The notes: generated by a model not told the origin, from the letters alone. Positions 25,534 to 34,794 are shown, counted from the stretch's first letter. The stretch is 64,000 nt of DNA from Hyphococcus luteus (GCF_002943565.1 NZ_PJCH01000005.1:248001-312000); one strand, 5' to 3'. Made by a program: numbers and translations.

Positions 25534-26393
25534 TGCGCAGTCTCAACAAACTCTTTGTTGCGTTCGTGTTTTCCCTGACGCTCGCGGCCTGCGAGGGCGG
25601 CGAGACGCCGGATCCCACCGACGCGCCGGACGAACAGCCGGGCGATCCCATGTCGCCCGATCCGGCGCCCCAGCCGGAAGAGCCGGACCCCATGCCGGAA
25701 GAGGAATATCTCGCCGATGAAGAGGGGCGCGTCTTTTCTTACGTCTCTGTAGGCGACCTCCTCCCGAATTCAGGACCCGGTCACGAAGACTCCACCATCT
25801 ACCGGCCGGACATCCAGTTCCCGCTGGAAGACGCCGCTTTCCTCAACAGCCAGGTTTATCGTTATGGCGGCAGTCAGGGCTATATCAACGGCATGGAGGG
25901 CGGCCAGTGCAATGAAACGAATTACGACTATCCCTGGCAGGACACGTTTTGCGAGTCGCGCTCGCGTTCGCAGATCATGTGCCCGGACGGCGGTCATGAA
26001 GGCGTCGACATCCGCCCGGCGACCTGCATTCCCGAAAGCGGCGCCAGCCACTGGGCGGTGGCGGTCGAGGACGGGCGCATCGTCGGGCTCGCCGATTCGA
26101 AATATACGGTGAAGCTGCAGACCGAAGACGGCTCGCTTTATCGCTATCTGCATATGAAAATGGACGAGCTGGCGGTGGAGGACGGCGAGTATGTGACGAA
26201 AGGCCAGCGCCTGGGCCGCGTCTTCAACGACTTTTACAACTCCGCCGGCGAGCGCGTGGCGACGACTTATCACCTGCATTTCGAGATGTATCAGAATTAC
26301 GCGCCCGACGAAGAGACCGATCCGGTGTTCGATCAGGTCAATCCCTACATGACCCTCGTCAATGCGTATGAGAAAAAGCTGCGCGGAGAATAG
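25533..26393 (+). CDS. M23-family peptidase-like lipoprotein
   Basis: The 286-residue protein has a lipobox LAAC (Cys20), a Pro/Asp/Glu-rich linker (residues 21-60), then an M23/LytM-type domain. The zinc motifs are present: HEGVDIRP (His155, Asp159) and YHLHFEMY (His247, His249). M23 enzymes cut peptidoglycan cross-bridges. Position at the end of a MotA-MotB-like operon suggests peptidoglycan remodelling linked to the proton-driven complex (inference). The TAATG overlap with the upstream gene indicates coupling. It abuts a convergent gene with no spacer. Confidence 0.85.
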   Translation: MRSLNKLFVAFVFSLTLAACEGGETPDPTDAPDEQPGDPMSPDPAPQPEEPDPMPEEEYLADEEGRVFSYVSVGDLLPNSGPGHEDSTIYRPDIQFPLEDAAFLNSQVYRYGGSQGYINGMEGGQCNETNYDYPWQDTFCESRSRSQIMCPDGGHEGVDIRPATCIPESGASHWAVAVEDGRIVGLADSKYTVKLQTEDGSLYRYLHMKMDELAVEDGEYVTKGQRLGRVFNDFYNSAGERVATTYHLHFEMYQNYAPDEETDPVFDQVNPYMTLVNAYEKKLRGE

Positions 26394-26813
26394 TCAGCCG
26401 CCGAACAGAACGTCGTGCATGATCCGCCCGGGCAGAAAGGCGAGCGCGCCGGCGATGATCAGGCCGCCGATAAAAATGCCGATGAAGGGACGGGCGTGAT
26501 GTTTGCGCGCCGGCCCGCTTTTTAAAAGCAGCCTGACGCCGAGAGCGATGCTGAATATCGTCATCACGGTGAAGATGTGTATCCACGAAAACCACTTCGC
26601 CAGCGGCAGGCCGGGATTGAGCGAAGGCCGGACAAAAATGCTGCTGACCGCAATCACCGCCATTAAAGCGACCCAGACTGCGCCCAGCGCCTTATGCGGC
26701 AGGGTTCCCTTCGGCGCCGCGATCTGAATGACGCCGAGGACAAACGCCGCCATGGCGGCGAAGGCGTGCGCCTGAATGATCCACGGCGCGTCAAGCAAAG
26801 GCTGCAGGGACAC
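26394..26813 (-). CDS. DUF2306-family membrane protein
   Basis: The 139-residue protein has four hydrophobic helices, with HAFAAMAAFVLGVIQI, the KGTLPHKALGAVWVALM loop and SWIHIFTVMTIFSIALG. The conserved histidines and helix pattern match DUF2306 proteins, some of which may bind haem (not established). GTG at 26813 with AAAGGGGGG upstream is preferred over TTG at 26843. It is the last gene of the oxidase cluster on the minus strand. Confidence 0.7.
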   Translation of the reverse strand: MSLQPLLDAPWIIQAHAFAAMAAFVLGVIQIAAPKGTLPHKALGAVWVALMAVIAVSSIFVRPSLNPGLPLAKWFSWIHIFTVMTIFSIALGVRLLLKSGPARKHHARPFIGIFIGGLIIAGALAFLPGRIMHDVLFGG

Positions 26814-26854
26814 GCGCCCCCCTTTCTGGCTCTCCCGGCGCAAAGGCTGGCCGG

Positions 26855-27562
26855 TCAGTCCGGCCTTTTCAAGGAAAAAACGAGCCAGACGCCGACAAGC
26901 GCGGCGGCGAGCCCGAACCAGGTCAGCGCATATTCGAGATGACGGTTGTTGAATTTGAGCCGGGTCGTCCCGCCTTTCGGCCAGTCGCGCCCCGCGACCG
27001 CGAATTCATCCACATAATAGGAAAGCGCCTCGCCGCCCGCCTCTTCTGCGAAGGCTTTCGGGTCGCGAATGAACCATAATCCGTCTGCGGACTTTCCTTC
27101 GGGCTGAAACCAGGAGGCGGGCGGCGCCGGTTTTTCCGCGTAACGCAAGAGACCTGTCACCGTTTGCTCGCCCGCCGGCGGCGCCAGCTCATCGCGCAGC
27201 GCCTGCGGCGCAAAACCTTCATTCACATAGACCGTTTCGCCGTCATCGGTGGTCAACGGCGCGAAGACATAAACGCCGGCTTCGCCTTCGTAAGAGCCGA
27301 AGACTTTCGCCGTCCCGCCGGCGTCCATGCGCCCGCTCAGCCTGACCGGCGCATATTCCATCGCCTCGCCCGCTTCGGCGCGGGCGAGCGCTTCGTCAAA
27401 GGGGATCGGCGCGGCGGCGGTGCGCGCTTCGACCCGGGCGATGAGATCGCGTTTCCATTCAAGGCGCTTCACCTGCCAGGTCCCGAGCGCGATCAGGAGG
27501 GCGAGCGCCAGCGCCGTCGCGATGGTGAGGCCGGGTTTGAAAATGAAGCGCCAGCCGGCCAT
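26855..27562 (-). CDS. SURF1-family cytochrome oxidase assembly protein
   Basis: The 235-residue protein has an N-terminal helix (LTIATALALALLIALGTWQV) and a C-terminal one (YALTWFGLAAALVGVWLVF) around a periplasmic domain with YAPVRLSGRMDAGG, VYVNEGFAPQ and the terminal NRHLEYALTWFG signature of SURF1. SURF1 helps insert haem a into subunit I of aa3 oxidase. The ATG overlaps the TGA of DUF983 (TGATG), so the two are coupled. Its position downstream of ctaE is usual in alphaproteobacteria. Confidence 0.92.
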   Translation of the reverse strand: MAGWRFIFKPGLTIATALALALLIALGTWQVKRLEWKRDLIARVEARTAAAPIPFDEALARAEAGEAMEYAPVRLSGRMDAGGTAKVFGSYEGEAGVYVFAPLTTDDGETVYVNEGFAPQALRDELAPPAGEQTVTGLLRYAEKPAPPASWFQPEGKSADGLWFIRDPKAFAEEAGGEALSYYVDEFAVAGRDWPKGGTTRLKFNNRHLEYALTWFGLAAALVGVWLVFSLKRPD

Positions 27563-27930
27563 CACTCTTCAAGCCGGCCTTCTTGGGCCTTATGGGCGTA
27601 TTGCAGCGCGATCATCGTCGCTTTCAGGGGCCGCAGCAGCGCCAGGATCGAAACAATAGCGAAGCCGATGCTGAGGAAAAGCGCCACGCCCATGGGCGCA
27701 TACCAGACATAGCGGGCGACGAAGGCGAGCGCGACGGCGATGAAACCGACGATGAAGATCACGAACACCGCCGGACCGTCGCCGGAATCGGCCTTGGCGT
27801 AATCGAGGCCGCAGACCTCGCAGGCCGGCTTCAGCTTCAAGAAGCCCTCGAACAATTTCCCCTGGCCGCAGCGCGGACATTTGGCGCCGAGGCCGGCGGC
27901 GTAGGGAGAGACAGGCGGATAATAGGTCAT
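27562..27930 (-). CDS. DUF983 family protein
   Basis: The 122-residue protein has an N-terminal zinc-ribbon-like pair, AKCPRCGQGKLFEGFLKL and PACEVCGLDYAKADSGDGPA, followed by two hydrophobic helices. This is the standard DUF983 layout; such genes commonly sit in alphaproteobacterial oxidase operons between ctaE and SURF1. Probably an accessory factor for oxidase assembly, mechanism unknown. It starts 2 nt after the lipoprotein gene stop. Confidence 0.88.
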   Translation of the reverse strand: MTYYPPVSPYAAGLGAKCPRCGQGKLFEGFLKLKPACEVCGLDYAKADSGDGPAVFVIFIVGFIAVALAFVARYVWYAPMGVALFLSIGFAIVSILALLRPLKATMIALQYAHKAQEGRLEE

Positions 27931-27932
27931 GA

Positions 27933-28514
27933 TTACTCTTCAGCTTCGTTCGTCACAGGCGTCAGGACGAGTTTTGCGTCGTCGTCGCCCGTGGTTTTCC
28001 CGCGGCGATAGGCCTGCGCCGCGGCGACCAGCCCCGACAGCGTCTTGACGGTGCAGACCTCGAAATCTTCGTCATCGCTCGACAGATCGCCTTTTTGAAC
28101 CAGCCGCGCGCGCAGTTTTTCGGGCAGCGCGTCGCACATCATCAAGGTCAGTTCGAAACGGTCGGAATCGCCCGCGCCGTAATAATAGGCGTAGCCGTCG
28201 TCTTCGGCGGACTGCACCGCATAGGCCTTTCGGGCGACGCGGCGAAAGCGCAACTGCGCAGGCTCGTCTTCGTCTTCCGCGGCGAGCGCATAGGCGCCGT
28301 CATCGGAAAGCGTCACGGTGAAGACGGTGCAGTCCTGCGCGTCTTCAGCGTTTTCATCTTCAGCGTTTTCGCAGGCGGCGTAAACGCCTTCGTCCAACGG
28401 CGCGGCGCGGCCGTTCCCGGCGTCGAGCACAGGCTCTTCAGAGACGAGGCATCCCGCAAGAAAGCTTGCGGCAAGCCCCGCGATTGCGGCTTTCAAAATC
28501 GGCAGAGAGCGCAT
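27933..28514 (-). CDS. Putative lipoprotein in the oxidase cluster, unrecognised
   Basis: The 193-residue protein has a lipobox LAGC (Cys22), an acidic mature region rich in Asp, Glu and Ala (ENAEDENAEDAQD), and strands such as DGAYALAAEDEDEPAQLRF and FELTLMMCDALPEKL. GGAGGGCGGCTG precedes ATG 28514; longer starts to 28634 overlap ctaE. No known domain is recognised. Its place between ctaE and DUF983, with a two-base gap to the latter, suggests co-expression with the oxidase genes. Confidence 0.65.
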   Translation of the reverse strand: MRSLPILKAAIAGLAASFLAGCLVSEEPVLDAGNGRAAPLDEGVYAACENAEDENAEDAQDCTVFTVTLSDDGAYALAAEDEDEPAQLRFRRVARKAYAVQSAEDDGYAYYYGAGDSDRFELTLMMCDALPEKLRARLVQKGDLSSDDEDFEVCTVKTLSGLVAAAQAYRRGKTTGDDDAKLVLTPVTNEAEE

Positions 28515-28549
28515 CAGCCGCCCTCCTCTTGGCTGCTTCATGGAGCAGC

Positions 28550-29518
28550 TTAGGACAACAGCCCCTGATTGCCGAGCACATAGATGAAGGCGAAGAGGAA
28601 CAGCCAGACGACGTCGACGAAGTGCCAGTACCAAGCCGCCGCCTCGAAGCCGAAATGGCGATCCGGCGTGAACTGGCCGGCCAGCGCCCGGAACAGGCAG
28701 ACAATCAGGAAAATGGTCCCGATAATAACGTGCATGCCGTGAAAGCCCGTCGCCATGAAGAAGGACGCGCCGTAAATGCCGCCGCCGGAAAACTGGAACA
28801 TGCCGCCGGCCAGCGCTTCATAATATTCAACCGCCTGCAGCGACGTGAACAGCATGCCAAGAACGATCGTGAGAACGAGCCCCTGCACGAGCCCTTTCTG
28901 ATCGCCCTGCTGAACGGCGTAGTGCGCCCAGGTGACGGTCGTGCCCGACAGCAACAGGACAAGCGTGTTGATCAGGGGAAGGCCCCAGGCCGACAAGGGC
29001 TCGACGCCGACCGGCGGCCAGACGCCGCCCATGGCGTGCATGCGCGCGTCATTGCCGATATAGGCCGGATCGCCATTGGCGTTCAGCATTTGCGAGCCGT
29101 CGGCGAGGATCACCGGGTCGAACGCCGTCGGGAACAGCGCGGCGCCGAAAAACGCCCAGAACCATGCGGCGAAGAACATCACTTCCGACGCGATGAAGAG
29201 GAGCATGCCGTATCTGAGGCCGAGACGCACGACGACCGAGGTGTTCTCGCCCCGGAGGCTTTCCCCGATGACGTCGCGCCACCAGCCAATCATGGTCACG
29301 AGAACGCCGGCGAAGCCGAGCATGAACAGCATGTTGCCTTTGATGGCGAACCATTTCGCGCCGCCGTCGTCAGCAAGGCCGCCTACGGGAATGCCGCCCG
29401 CGCCTTTCATCCAGGCGACCGCGCCGATCATCATGACCGCGGCCGACATCGAGCCGACGAGCGGCCAGGGTGACGGGTTGACGAGATGGTAATCGTGTTT
29501 GACTTCCGCGCCGGCCAT
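28550..29518 (-). CDS. ctaE: Cytochrome c oxidase subunit III
   Basis: The 322-residue protein has seven hydrophobic helices and family landmarks: HDYHLVNPSPWPLVGSM, the second-helix WWRDVIGES, LFIASEVMFFAAWFWAFF with the conserved glutamate, GFHGMHVIIGTIFL and the terminal WYWHFVDVVWLFLF. It is a core subunit of the aa3-type proton-pumping terminal oxidase. AAGAGGACCAAC precedes the ATG. It follows ctaG by 111 bp, where a separate promoter may lie. Confidence 0.96.
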   Translation of the reverse strand: MAGAEVKHDYHLVNPSPWPLVGSMSAAVMMIGAVAWMKGAGGIPVGGLADDGGAKWFAIKGNMLFMLGFAGVLVTMIGWWRDVIGESLRGENTSVVVRLGLRYGMLLFIASEVMFFAAWFWAFFGAALFPTAFDPVILADGSQMLNANGDPAYIGNDARMHAMGGVWPPVGVEPLSAWGLPLINTLVLLLSGTTVTWAHYAVQQGDQKGLVQGLVLTIVLGMLFTSLQAVEYYEALAGGMFQFSGGGIYGASFFMATGFHGMHVIIGTIFLIVCLFRALAGQFTPDRHFGFEAAAWYWHFVDVVWLFLFAFIYVLGNQGLLS

Positions 29519-29577
29519 GTTGGTCCTCTTGGGCTGGTCCTCTTGGATGCGAATCCGGAAAGGTTTTTTAAGAGGTT

Positions 29578-29605
29578 TCTATACTGGGCCCGGCCGAAAT
29601 TCCAA
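29578..29605 (-). promoter_or_regulatory. Possible sigma-70 promoter for ctaE
   Basis: On the minus strand TTGGAA (29605-29600) and TATAGA (29583-29578) are 16 bp apart, about 60 bp before the ctaE ATG. The 111-bp gap after ctaG, unusual within this otherwise tight cluster, supports a separate start. Confidence 0.35.
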
Positions 29606-29629
29606 GCGCCGCAGGCGCCGGGGCCCGCG

Positions 29630-30211
29630 CTATTCGGCCGCACTTCCCCCGTCGCCGGCCCCGTCATCCGCCGAATCATCCTCCCAGGGGAAGAAGGTGT
29701 AGGCCAGCGTAATGGTCTGAACGTCGTCCAGATTCCCGTCTTCAGCCAGCGCCGGATCGACGAAATAGGTGACAGGCATGGAGACCGTTTCGCCCGGCTG
29801 AAGGGTCTGCTCGGTGAAGCAGAAGCACTCGATCTTCTTGAAATAGAGCCCCGCCTTGGCCGGCGAGACGTTGAAGCTCGCCCGCCCCGTGATCGGCTTG
29901 TCGGAGAGATTGACCGCCTCGAAGAAAGCGAGCGAAGTCTCGCCGATATGCATGGTCTGGGAGACCTGCTCGGGGTGGAATTTCCAGTCGAGGCCCTGGC
30001 TCACGGACCCGTCGAAGCGCACGGTGACCTTGCGCTCAAGCGTGCGGTCGGCGCCGGCGGCGGCGCGCTGGGTCGTGCCGTTCCATCCCGTCACCGAGCA
30101 GAAGGCGCGATAGGCGGGCACGGCGGCGAAGGACATGCCGATCATGCCGACGACCATGCCCGATACGATGAGGGCGGTTTTCTTGTTGCTCGAGAGTCCT
30201 TTTTCCGTCAT
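29630..30211 (-). CDS. ctaG: CtaG/Cox11 copper chaperone for cytochrome oxidase
   Basis: The 193-residue protein has one N-terminal helix (ALIVSGMVVGMIGMSFAAVP), the PAYRAFCSVTGWNGTTQ segment, and the copper-binding ECFCFTEQ motif (Cys129, Cys131) of Cox11. It delivers copper to the CuB site of subunit I. The soluble domain faces the periplasm. It lies between the coxF-like gene and ctaE, the usual place in alphaproteobacteria. Confidence 0.95.
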   Translation of the reverse strand: MTEKGLSSNKKTALIVSGMVVGMIGMSFAAVPAYRAFCSVTGWNGTTQRAAAGADRTLERKVTVRFDGSVSQGLDWKFHPEQVSQTMHIGETSLAFFEAVNLSDKPITGRASFNVSPAKAGLYFKKIECFCFTEQTLQPGETVSMPVTYFVDPALAEDGNLDDVQTITLAYTFFPWEDDSADDGAGDGGSAAE

Positions 30212-30233
30212 CGCAAGATCACCTTCGGATCGT

Positions 30234-30392
30234 TCAGCCTTGCGGCGCGTTCCCCGCCAGTTTCAGCATCGTCACAATAAACACGATCAAAACAAAGGCC
30301 CCGAGGGAGAGACCGATCGCCACATTGCGGCGTTTTCGCTGCTTCAATTCCTCCGGCGTCAGCGGCCGTTCCGGTTCGAATTCTTCAGCCAT
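30234..30392 (-). CDS. CoxF-like small membrane protein
   Basis: The 52-residue protein [19 protein letters not shown]... continues with an arginine/lysine patch and one helix, [20 protein letters not shown]. This acidic N-terminus, basic patch and single helix match the small CoxF-type proteins lying between ctaB and ctaG in alphaproteobacterial oxidase operons. The start lies within the last codons of ctaB (8-bp overlap), so it is translationally coupled. Function unknown, presumably oxidase assembly. Confidence 0.8.
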   Translation of the reverse strand: MAEEFEPERPLTPEELKQRKRRNVAIGLSLGAFVLIVFIVTMLKLAGNAPQG

Positions 30393-31314
30393 GCAGCCCC
30401 GCCAGATGTTCAATGAGGAGCGTCGCAAACAGGCCGAAGAGATACAGGATCGAAAATCCGAAAAGCCGTTTCGAAGATGTGTAATCGCCTTCGGCCGCAT
30501 TCAAGACCGCCCAGGAAAGCCCGACAAAGCCGGCGCCGAGCAAAGCGCTGACGGCGAGATAAAGAAAACCCGCCATGCCGATGAGGAAGGGCGACACGCC
30601 CGTTGCGGCCAGGATCAGCGCATAGGCGAAAATCTGTTTGCGGGTCGACGCCTCGCCCTTGACCACCGGCATCATCGGCACGCCCGCGCGCTCATAGTCG
30701 CCGCGCTTGTAAAGCGCGAGCGCCCAGAAATGCGGCGGCGTCCACAGGAAAATCACGGCGAACAGAACCCAGGCGTCGAGCGGCGCCGTTCCGGATGCGG
30801 CGGCCCAGCCGACAACGGGGGGAAGCGCGCCCGCCGCGCCGCCGATGACGATGTTCTGCGGCGTCGAGCGCTTCAGCCACATGGAATAGATGACGACGTA
30901 AAAGAAGATCGTGAAAGCGAGCAGCCCGGCGGCGAGATAGTTCGAGGCGAGCGCCAGCAGCGCCACGGACAGAACCGACAGGAAACCGCCGAAGGCCGCG
31001 GCTTCCGCGCGCGGAATGCGGCCGGCCGGAATGGGCCGCGCTTCGGTGCGCTTCATCACCGCGTCGATATCGGCGTCCCACCACATATTGAGCGCGCCCG
31101 AGGCCCCGGCCCCGACGGCGATGGCGAGCAGGGAGACGACGGCGAGCAACGGGTTGATCGCGCCCGGGGCGACGACCATGCCAACAAAGGCGGTGAAGAT
31201 GACGAGCGACATCACCCGCGGCTTTAAAAGCGCGAAATAATCCTCCGGCCCCGCAAGGGCGTAGGTCTGACCCGCAAGGGTGTAAGGTTCGGGTTTCATG
31301 GCGGCGTCGCTCAT
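30385..31314 (-). CDS. ctaB: Protohaem IX farnesyltransferase (haem O synthase)
   Basis: The 309-residue UbiA-family enzyme adds a farnesyl chain to haem b to make haem O, the precursor of haem A. Polytopic, with the prenyl-diphosphate-binding [20 protein letters not shown] in the first half and the second-half aspartate region [12 protein letters not shown] plus [33 protein letters not shown] at 31314 is preferred; the frame is open to 31362. Confidence 0.96.
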   Translation of the reverse strand: MSDAAMKPEPYTLAGQTYALAGPEDYFALLKPRVMSLVIFTAFVGMVVAPGAINPLLAVVSLLAIAVGAGASGALNMWWDADIDAVMKRTEARPIPAGRIPRAEAAAFGGFLSVLSVALLALASNYLAAGLLAFTIFFYVVIYSMWLKRSTPQNIVIGGAAGALPPVVGWAAASGTAPLDAWVLFAVIFLWTPPHFWALALYKRGDYERAGVPMMPVVKGEASTRKQIFAYALILAATGVSPFLIGMAGFLYLAVSALLGAGFVGLSWAVLNAAEGDYTSSKRLFGFSILYLFGLFATLLIEHLAGLHG

Positions 31315-31428
31315 GGCGCGCCTTATGCCGGAAACTCTCGCCCCTTTCAAATGGCGCCCCATTCAAATGACAAAGGGCCGCGGCGCGATCGCCGGCGCGT
31401 CCCGCCGGCCCCCGGAAACGCCGTCCTT

Positions 31429-31800
31429 TTAGCGGCTGAAGACCGCCCGGACGCCGAAGAGGACGAGAATCAGGAACATGAAAGCGATGAAATAGGCGAG
31501 CAGCGTGCCGGCCTGCAAATCCATGAAATAGCCCCAGCTCGCCTCAAGCTGGTTGACGGCGCGGTCGCCATAGGTCGTCGTCTCGGCCGGCGCGCCGCCG
31601 CGGAAATAGCCCCTGAGATAGCCGCCAATGGCGAACAGGACGAGCGCCAGCAAGGTCATGGACCCGATCTGGGTCCCCCGGCGCATCAGGAGCGAGGCGA
31701 CCAGCACCGATCCGAATGCGATCACCAGCGCGATCATGTCGCCATTAAGGAATGTCGTCTCGAAAATGCCCGTCACATCGTCGATCATTGTTTCCAACAC
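31429..31800 (-). CDS. Small membrane protein in the oxidase cluster, unrecognised
   Basis: The 123-residue protein has three hydrophobic segments: GDMIALVIAFGSVLVASLL, MTLLALVLFAIGGYLRGYF and LLAYFIAFMFLILVLFGV. Start chosen at GTG 31800 because GGAGGGG lies 6 nt before it; ATG at 31788 and an upstream start at 31833 are alternatives. No family recognised. Its position just before ctaB suggests an accessory role, but nothing in the sequence proves it. Confidence 0.6.
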   Translation of the reverse strand: MLETMIDDVTGIFETTFLNGDMIALVIAFGSVLVASLLMRRGTQIGSMTLLALVLFAIGGYLRGYFRGGAPAETTTYGDRAVNQLEASWGYFMDLQAGTLLAYFIAFMFLILVLFGVRAVFSR

Positions 31801-31991
31801 GGGACCCCTCCACTCGTATTCTGCCAAGACCAAACGTTAACCATTCATAGCGGATTTGAACGCGCCCGGCCAGACGGTCGAACAGCCTGAATTTGCAGGC
31901 AAAACTGTGCCGGGAGGGGCCCGGCGGGCGGGGCGTGCGAACCCGCGGCGTTAATCTTTGACGGAGATGGCCTCCTGCGCCGGCGGACCGC

Positions 31992-33017
31992 TCAGGCTTG
32001 TTCCGGCGGAAAAATGCGCCCGCGAACCGTCAGCACAAGATTGAGGCCGATCAACGCCGCCACCGGGGTCGCCAGCCATGCGAGGGTGTAAATAAGCTGG
32101 CCATGCAGGACGTCGGGCGTCCGGGCGTAAGCGGCGCCGACAGCATGGAAAATCAACCCATGAGCGAGGAAGAACAAAAACATGTTCTTGCCCGCAAGAT
32201 GGATCCGGCGCCCCGCGGCCGTGGGCGCGATGTCGACGCAAAAGCACCACATGGCGAGCGCGATGACAGGGCGGCGCACGGCATTGTCATAAAGGGCGCC
32301 GCCGATCAGCTCGCCGATCCGCGGCTCGAACAACGCGGCGATCTGGACCAGCGTGACAGCGCCCGCGACGGCGTAGACGCCCGTCTTTTCCCAGCGCGTC
32401 GGGAAACGGATGCGGTCCGCGTGAACGGCGAGGTAGACGCCGACCACGTAGAAAAACAGGATTTGCGTTCTAAGGACGATCCAGATTTTCGGCTGGGCGA
32501 GATAGACCGCCGCCACGATCAGCGCCGTGACGACAGGCCGCCGCCTTGCGCCGTAAATGAACAGCGGCGTCAGGCAGGTGAGCGCCATCAGATCGCGCAA
32601 GAAAGCGAGATGCAGCTGGGCGGGCGGTTCCGTGACGGCGAGAAGGCCGTTCACAAGATCCAGCGGCGCGGCGTCGCGGAAATCCATAAACAAGATCATC
32701 GCCAGGGCGTTCCAGATCATCATCGGGATGATCAGGGTGCGGAACCTCTGCGAAACGGCGGATTTGTAATCGCGGCGCGCAAAAAACCGGACCATCAAAA
32801 AGCCCGAGGCGACGGACAGGAGCGGCACGCTCGACCGGCCGAGAATGTCCGCAATAACGGCCTCCATCACCAAGAAGGCCTCCGGCGACGCATGCCCGGC
32901 GTCGAAAAAGTGCAAATGCACATAGGACATGAAGAGAATGCAGAAGACGCGGGCGATCTCCAGCGCCTGCGAGCCGGCCCCGAGCGCATTCGAATAAGCG
33001 GAGGAGACAGCGCTCAT
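31992..33017 (-). CDS. Acyltransferase-3-family membrane protein (OpgC/OafA-like)
   Basis: The 341-residue protein has about ten hydrophobic helices and the acyltransferase-3 landmarks: LEIARVFCILFMSYVHLHFF with the catalytic-type histidine in the first helix, SGFLMVRFFARRDYKSAVS, RFRTLIIPMMIWNALAM and KNMFLFFLAHGLIFHAVG. Members O-acylate sugars or glucans at the membrane. It lies inside the oxidase cluster but behind two terminator-like hairpins after ctaD, so it may be transcribed separately. No link with respiration is evident. Confidence 0.8.
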   Translation of the reverse strand: MSAVSSAYSNALGAGSQALEIARVFCILFMSYVHLHFFDAGHASPEAFLVMEAVIADILGRSSVPLLSVASGFLMVRFFARRDYKSAVSQRFRTLIIPMMIWNALAMILFMDFRDAAPLDLVNGLLAVTEPPAQLHLAFLRDLMALTCLTPLFIYGARRRPVVTALIVAAVYLAQPKIWIVLRTQILFFYVVGVYLAVHADRIRFPTRWEKTGVYAVAGAVTLVQIAALFEPRIGELIGGALYDNAVRRPVIALAMWCFCVDIAPTAAGRRIHLAGKNMFLFFLAHGLIFHAVGAAYARTPDVLHGQLIYTLAWLATPVAALIGLNLVLTVRGRIFPPEQA

Positions 33018-33036
33018 CGGCGCGCCGAATGCAAAA

Positions 33037-33062
33037 CGGCGCCGGAATCGATTCCGGCGCCG
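33037..33062 (-). terminator. Perfect 26-bp palindrome with T-run after ctaD
   Basis: CGGCGCCGGAATC / GATTCCGGCGCCG is a perfect 26-bp palindrome. On the minus strand it is followed by TTTTGC. It lies 50 bp past the ctaD stop and would end the ctaC-ctaD transcript before the acyltransferase gene. Confidence 0.6.
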
Positions 33063-33078
33063 CTGCAGGAGATAGGGT

Positions 33079-33110
33079 CAAAAATCACGCCGCTTCCCCC
33101 GAAGCCGGCG
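33079..33110 (-). terminator. Hairpin immediately after ctaD stop
   Basis: CGCCGGCTTC / GAAGCGGCG pair over a GGGG loop with one bulge; on the minus strand TGATTTTTG follows. It begins 3 bp after the ctaD stop codon and forms a tandem with the palindrome at 33037. Confidence 0.5.
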
Positions 33111-33112
33111 TT

Positions 33113-34777
33113 CTAAAACGCCTTGGCGTCGCCCTTGTCGAAACGGGGCAGTTCGTTGAACTGGTGGAAGGGCGGCGGAGACGGCAGCGTCCATTCCAGC
33201 GTCGTCGCGCCCTCGCCCCAGGGATTGGCCTCCGCCTTGCGGCGATAGAAGAAGAAGGCGTCGATCATGGCGACGAGGAAAACCGCCATGCCCACAAGGG
33301 TGATCGCATAACCGACCGACGAAATGTAATGCCATTGGGCGAACGCTTCCGGATAGTCGATATAACGGCGCGGCATGCCTTGCAGACCGAGGAAATGCTG
33401 CGGGAAGAAAATCAGGTTCACGCCGATGAACATGACCCAGAAATGCAGCTGGCCGAGCCATTCGCGATACATCTTCCCGGTCATTTTCGGGAACCAGTAA
33501 TACCAGCCCGCAAAGATCGCGAAGACGGCGCCGAGCGAGAGCACATAGTGGAAGTGCGCCACGACGTAATAGGTGTCGTGAAGGGTATGGTCGATGCCGG
33601 CGTTCGCCAGAACGACGCCGGTGACGCCGCCAATGGTGAACAGAAAGATGAAGCCGATCGCCCAGACCATCGGCGTCTTGAACTGGATCGAGCCGCCCCA
33701 CATGGTCGCGATCCAGGAGAAGATCTTGATGCCCGTCGGGACCGCAATGACCATGGTCGCCGCGACGAAATAGGCTTTCATGTTCACCGAAAGGCCGACC
33801 GTATACATGTGGTGGGCCCAGACGATGAAGCCGACAAAGCCGATCGCCACCATCGCGTAAGCCATGCCGAGATAGCCGAAGATCGGTTTCCGGGAGAAGG
33901 TCGAGACGATGTGGCTGATGATGCCGAAGCCCGGAAGGATGAGAATGTAGACTTCCGGATGGCCGAAGAACCAGAACAGGTGCTGGAACAGGAGCGGGTC
34001 GCCGCCGCCGGCCGCGTCGAAGAAGGACGTGCCGAAATTGCGGTCGGTCAGGAGCATGGTGATCGCGCCGGCGAGCACCGGCAGCGACAGGACCAGAAGG
34101 AACGCCGTCACCAGCACCGACCAGGCGAAGAGCGGCATCTTGTGCAGCGTCATGCCCGGGGCGCGCATGTTGAAGATCGTGGTGATGAAGTTGATGGCGC
34201 CGAGGATCGACGAAGCGCCGGCGAGGTGCAGCGATAATATCAGCAAATCCATCGCCGGCCCGGGGTGTCCGGTATTGCTCGATAAGGGCGGATAGAGCAC
34301 CCAGCCGCCGCCGAATCCGAGCTGGGAGCTGTATCCCGGCACGAAAAGCGACAGCGTGATCAGAACGCCCGACGCGGCGTAAAGCCAGAACGAAATGTTG
34401 TTCATGCGCGGGAAGGCCATGTCCGGCGCGCCGATCATGATCGGCACGAACCAGTTGCCGAAACCGCCGATCAGCGCCGGCATCACCATGAAGAAGATCA
34501 TCATGAGGCCGTGATAGGTGGTCAGCACGTTGTAGAAGTTGGAGGCCGCGGTCAGATCGCCGCCGGTAAAGCGCGTCAGGATGGTCACGCCGGGCTCCGC
34601 GAGCTCCCAGCGCATCAGGCCCGACATCGCGCCGCCGACAATCCCGGCGATGATCGCGAAGATCAGATAGAGCGTGCCGATGTCCTTGTGGTTGGTCGAG
34701 AAGAACCAGCGGACAAAGAAAGACGGTTTGTGATCGTGTGCGTCGTGCGATCCGGATGCGGCGTGTGCGTCAGCCAT
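33113..34777 (-). CDS. ctaD: Cytochrome c oxidase subunit I (aa3 type)
   Basis: The 554-residue core subunit has twelve hydrophobic helices. Haem and copper ligands are visible: the haem a histidine in [15 protein letters not shown], the CuB/haem a3 region [30 protein letters not shown], and [17 protein letters not shown]. The GHPEVY histidine-tyrosine pair and the glutamate beside it mark an A-type proton-pumping oxidase. The N-terminus begins [23 protein letters not shown] precedes the ATG; it follows ctaC by 17 bp. Confidence 0.97.
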   Translation of the reverse strand: MADAHAASGSHDAHDHKPSFFVRWFFSTNHKDIGTLYLIFAIIAGIVGGAMSGLMRWELAEPGVTILTRFTGGDLTAASNFYNVLTTYHGLMMIFFMVMPALIGGFGNWFVPIMIGAPDMAFPRMNNISFWLYAASGVLITLSLFVPGYSSQLGFGGGWVLYPPLSSNTGHPGPAMDLLILSLHLAGASSILGAINFITTIFNMRAPGMTLHKMPLFAWSVLVTAFLLVLSLPVLAGAITMLLTDRNFGTSFFDAAGGGDPLLFQHLFWFFGHPEVYILILPGFGIISHIVSTFSRKPIFGYLGMAYAMVAIGFVGFIVWAHHMYTVGLSVNMKAYFVAATMVIAVPTGIKIFSWIATMWGGSIQFKTPMVWAIGFIFLFTIGGVTGVVLANAGIDHTLHDTYYVVAHFHYVLSLGAVFAIFAGWYYWFPKMTGKMYREWLGQLHFWVMFIGVNLIFFPQHFLGLQGMPRRYIDYPEAFAQWHYISSVGYAITLVGMAVFLVAMIDAFFFYRRKAEANPWGEGATTLEWTLPSPPPFHQFNELPRFDKGDAKAF

Positions 34778-34794
34778 GATGGTACCTTGCCCTC

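Noticed and set aside
29520-29548. Direct repeat TGGTCCTCTTGG twice upstream of ctaE
   Set aside because: Only two short copies next to the ribosome site (each includes an AAGAGGA on the minus strand); a local duplication with no further evidence of function.
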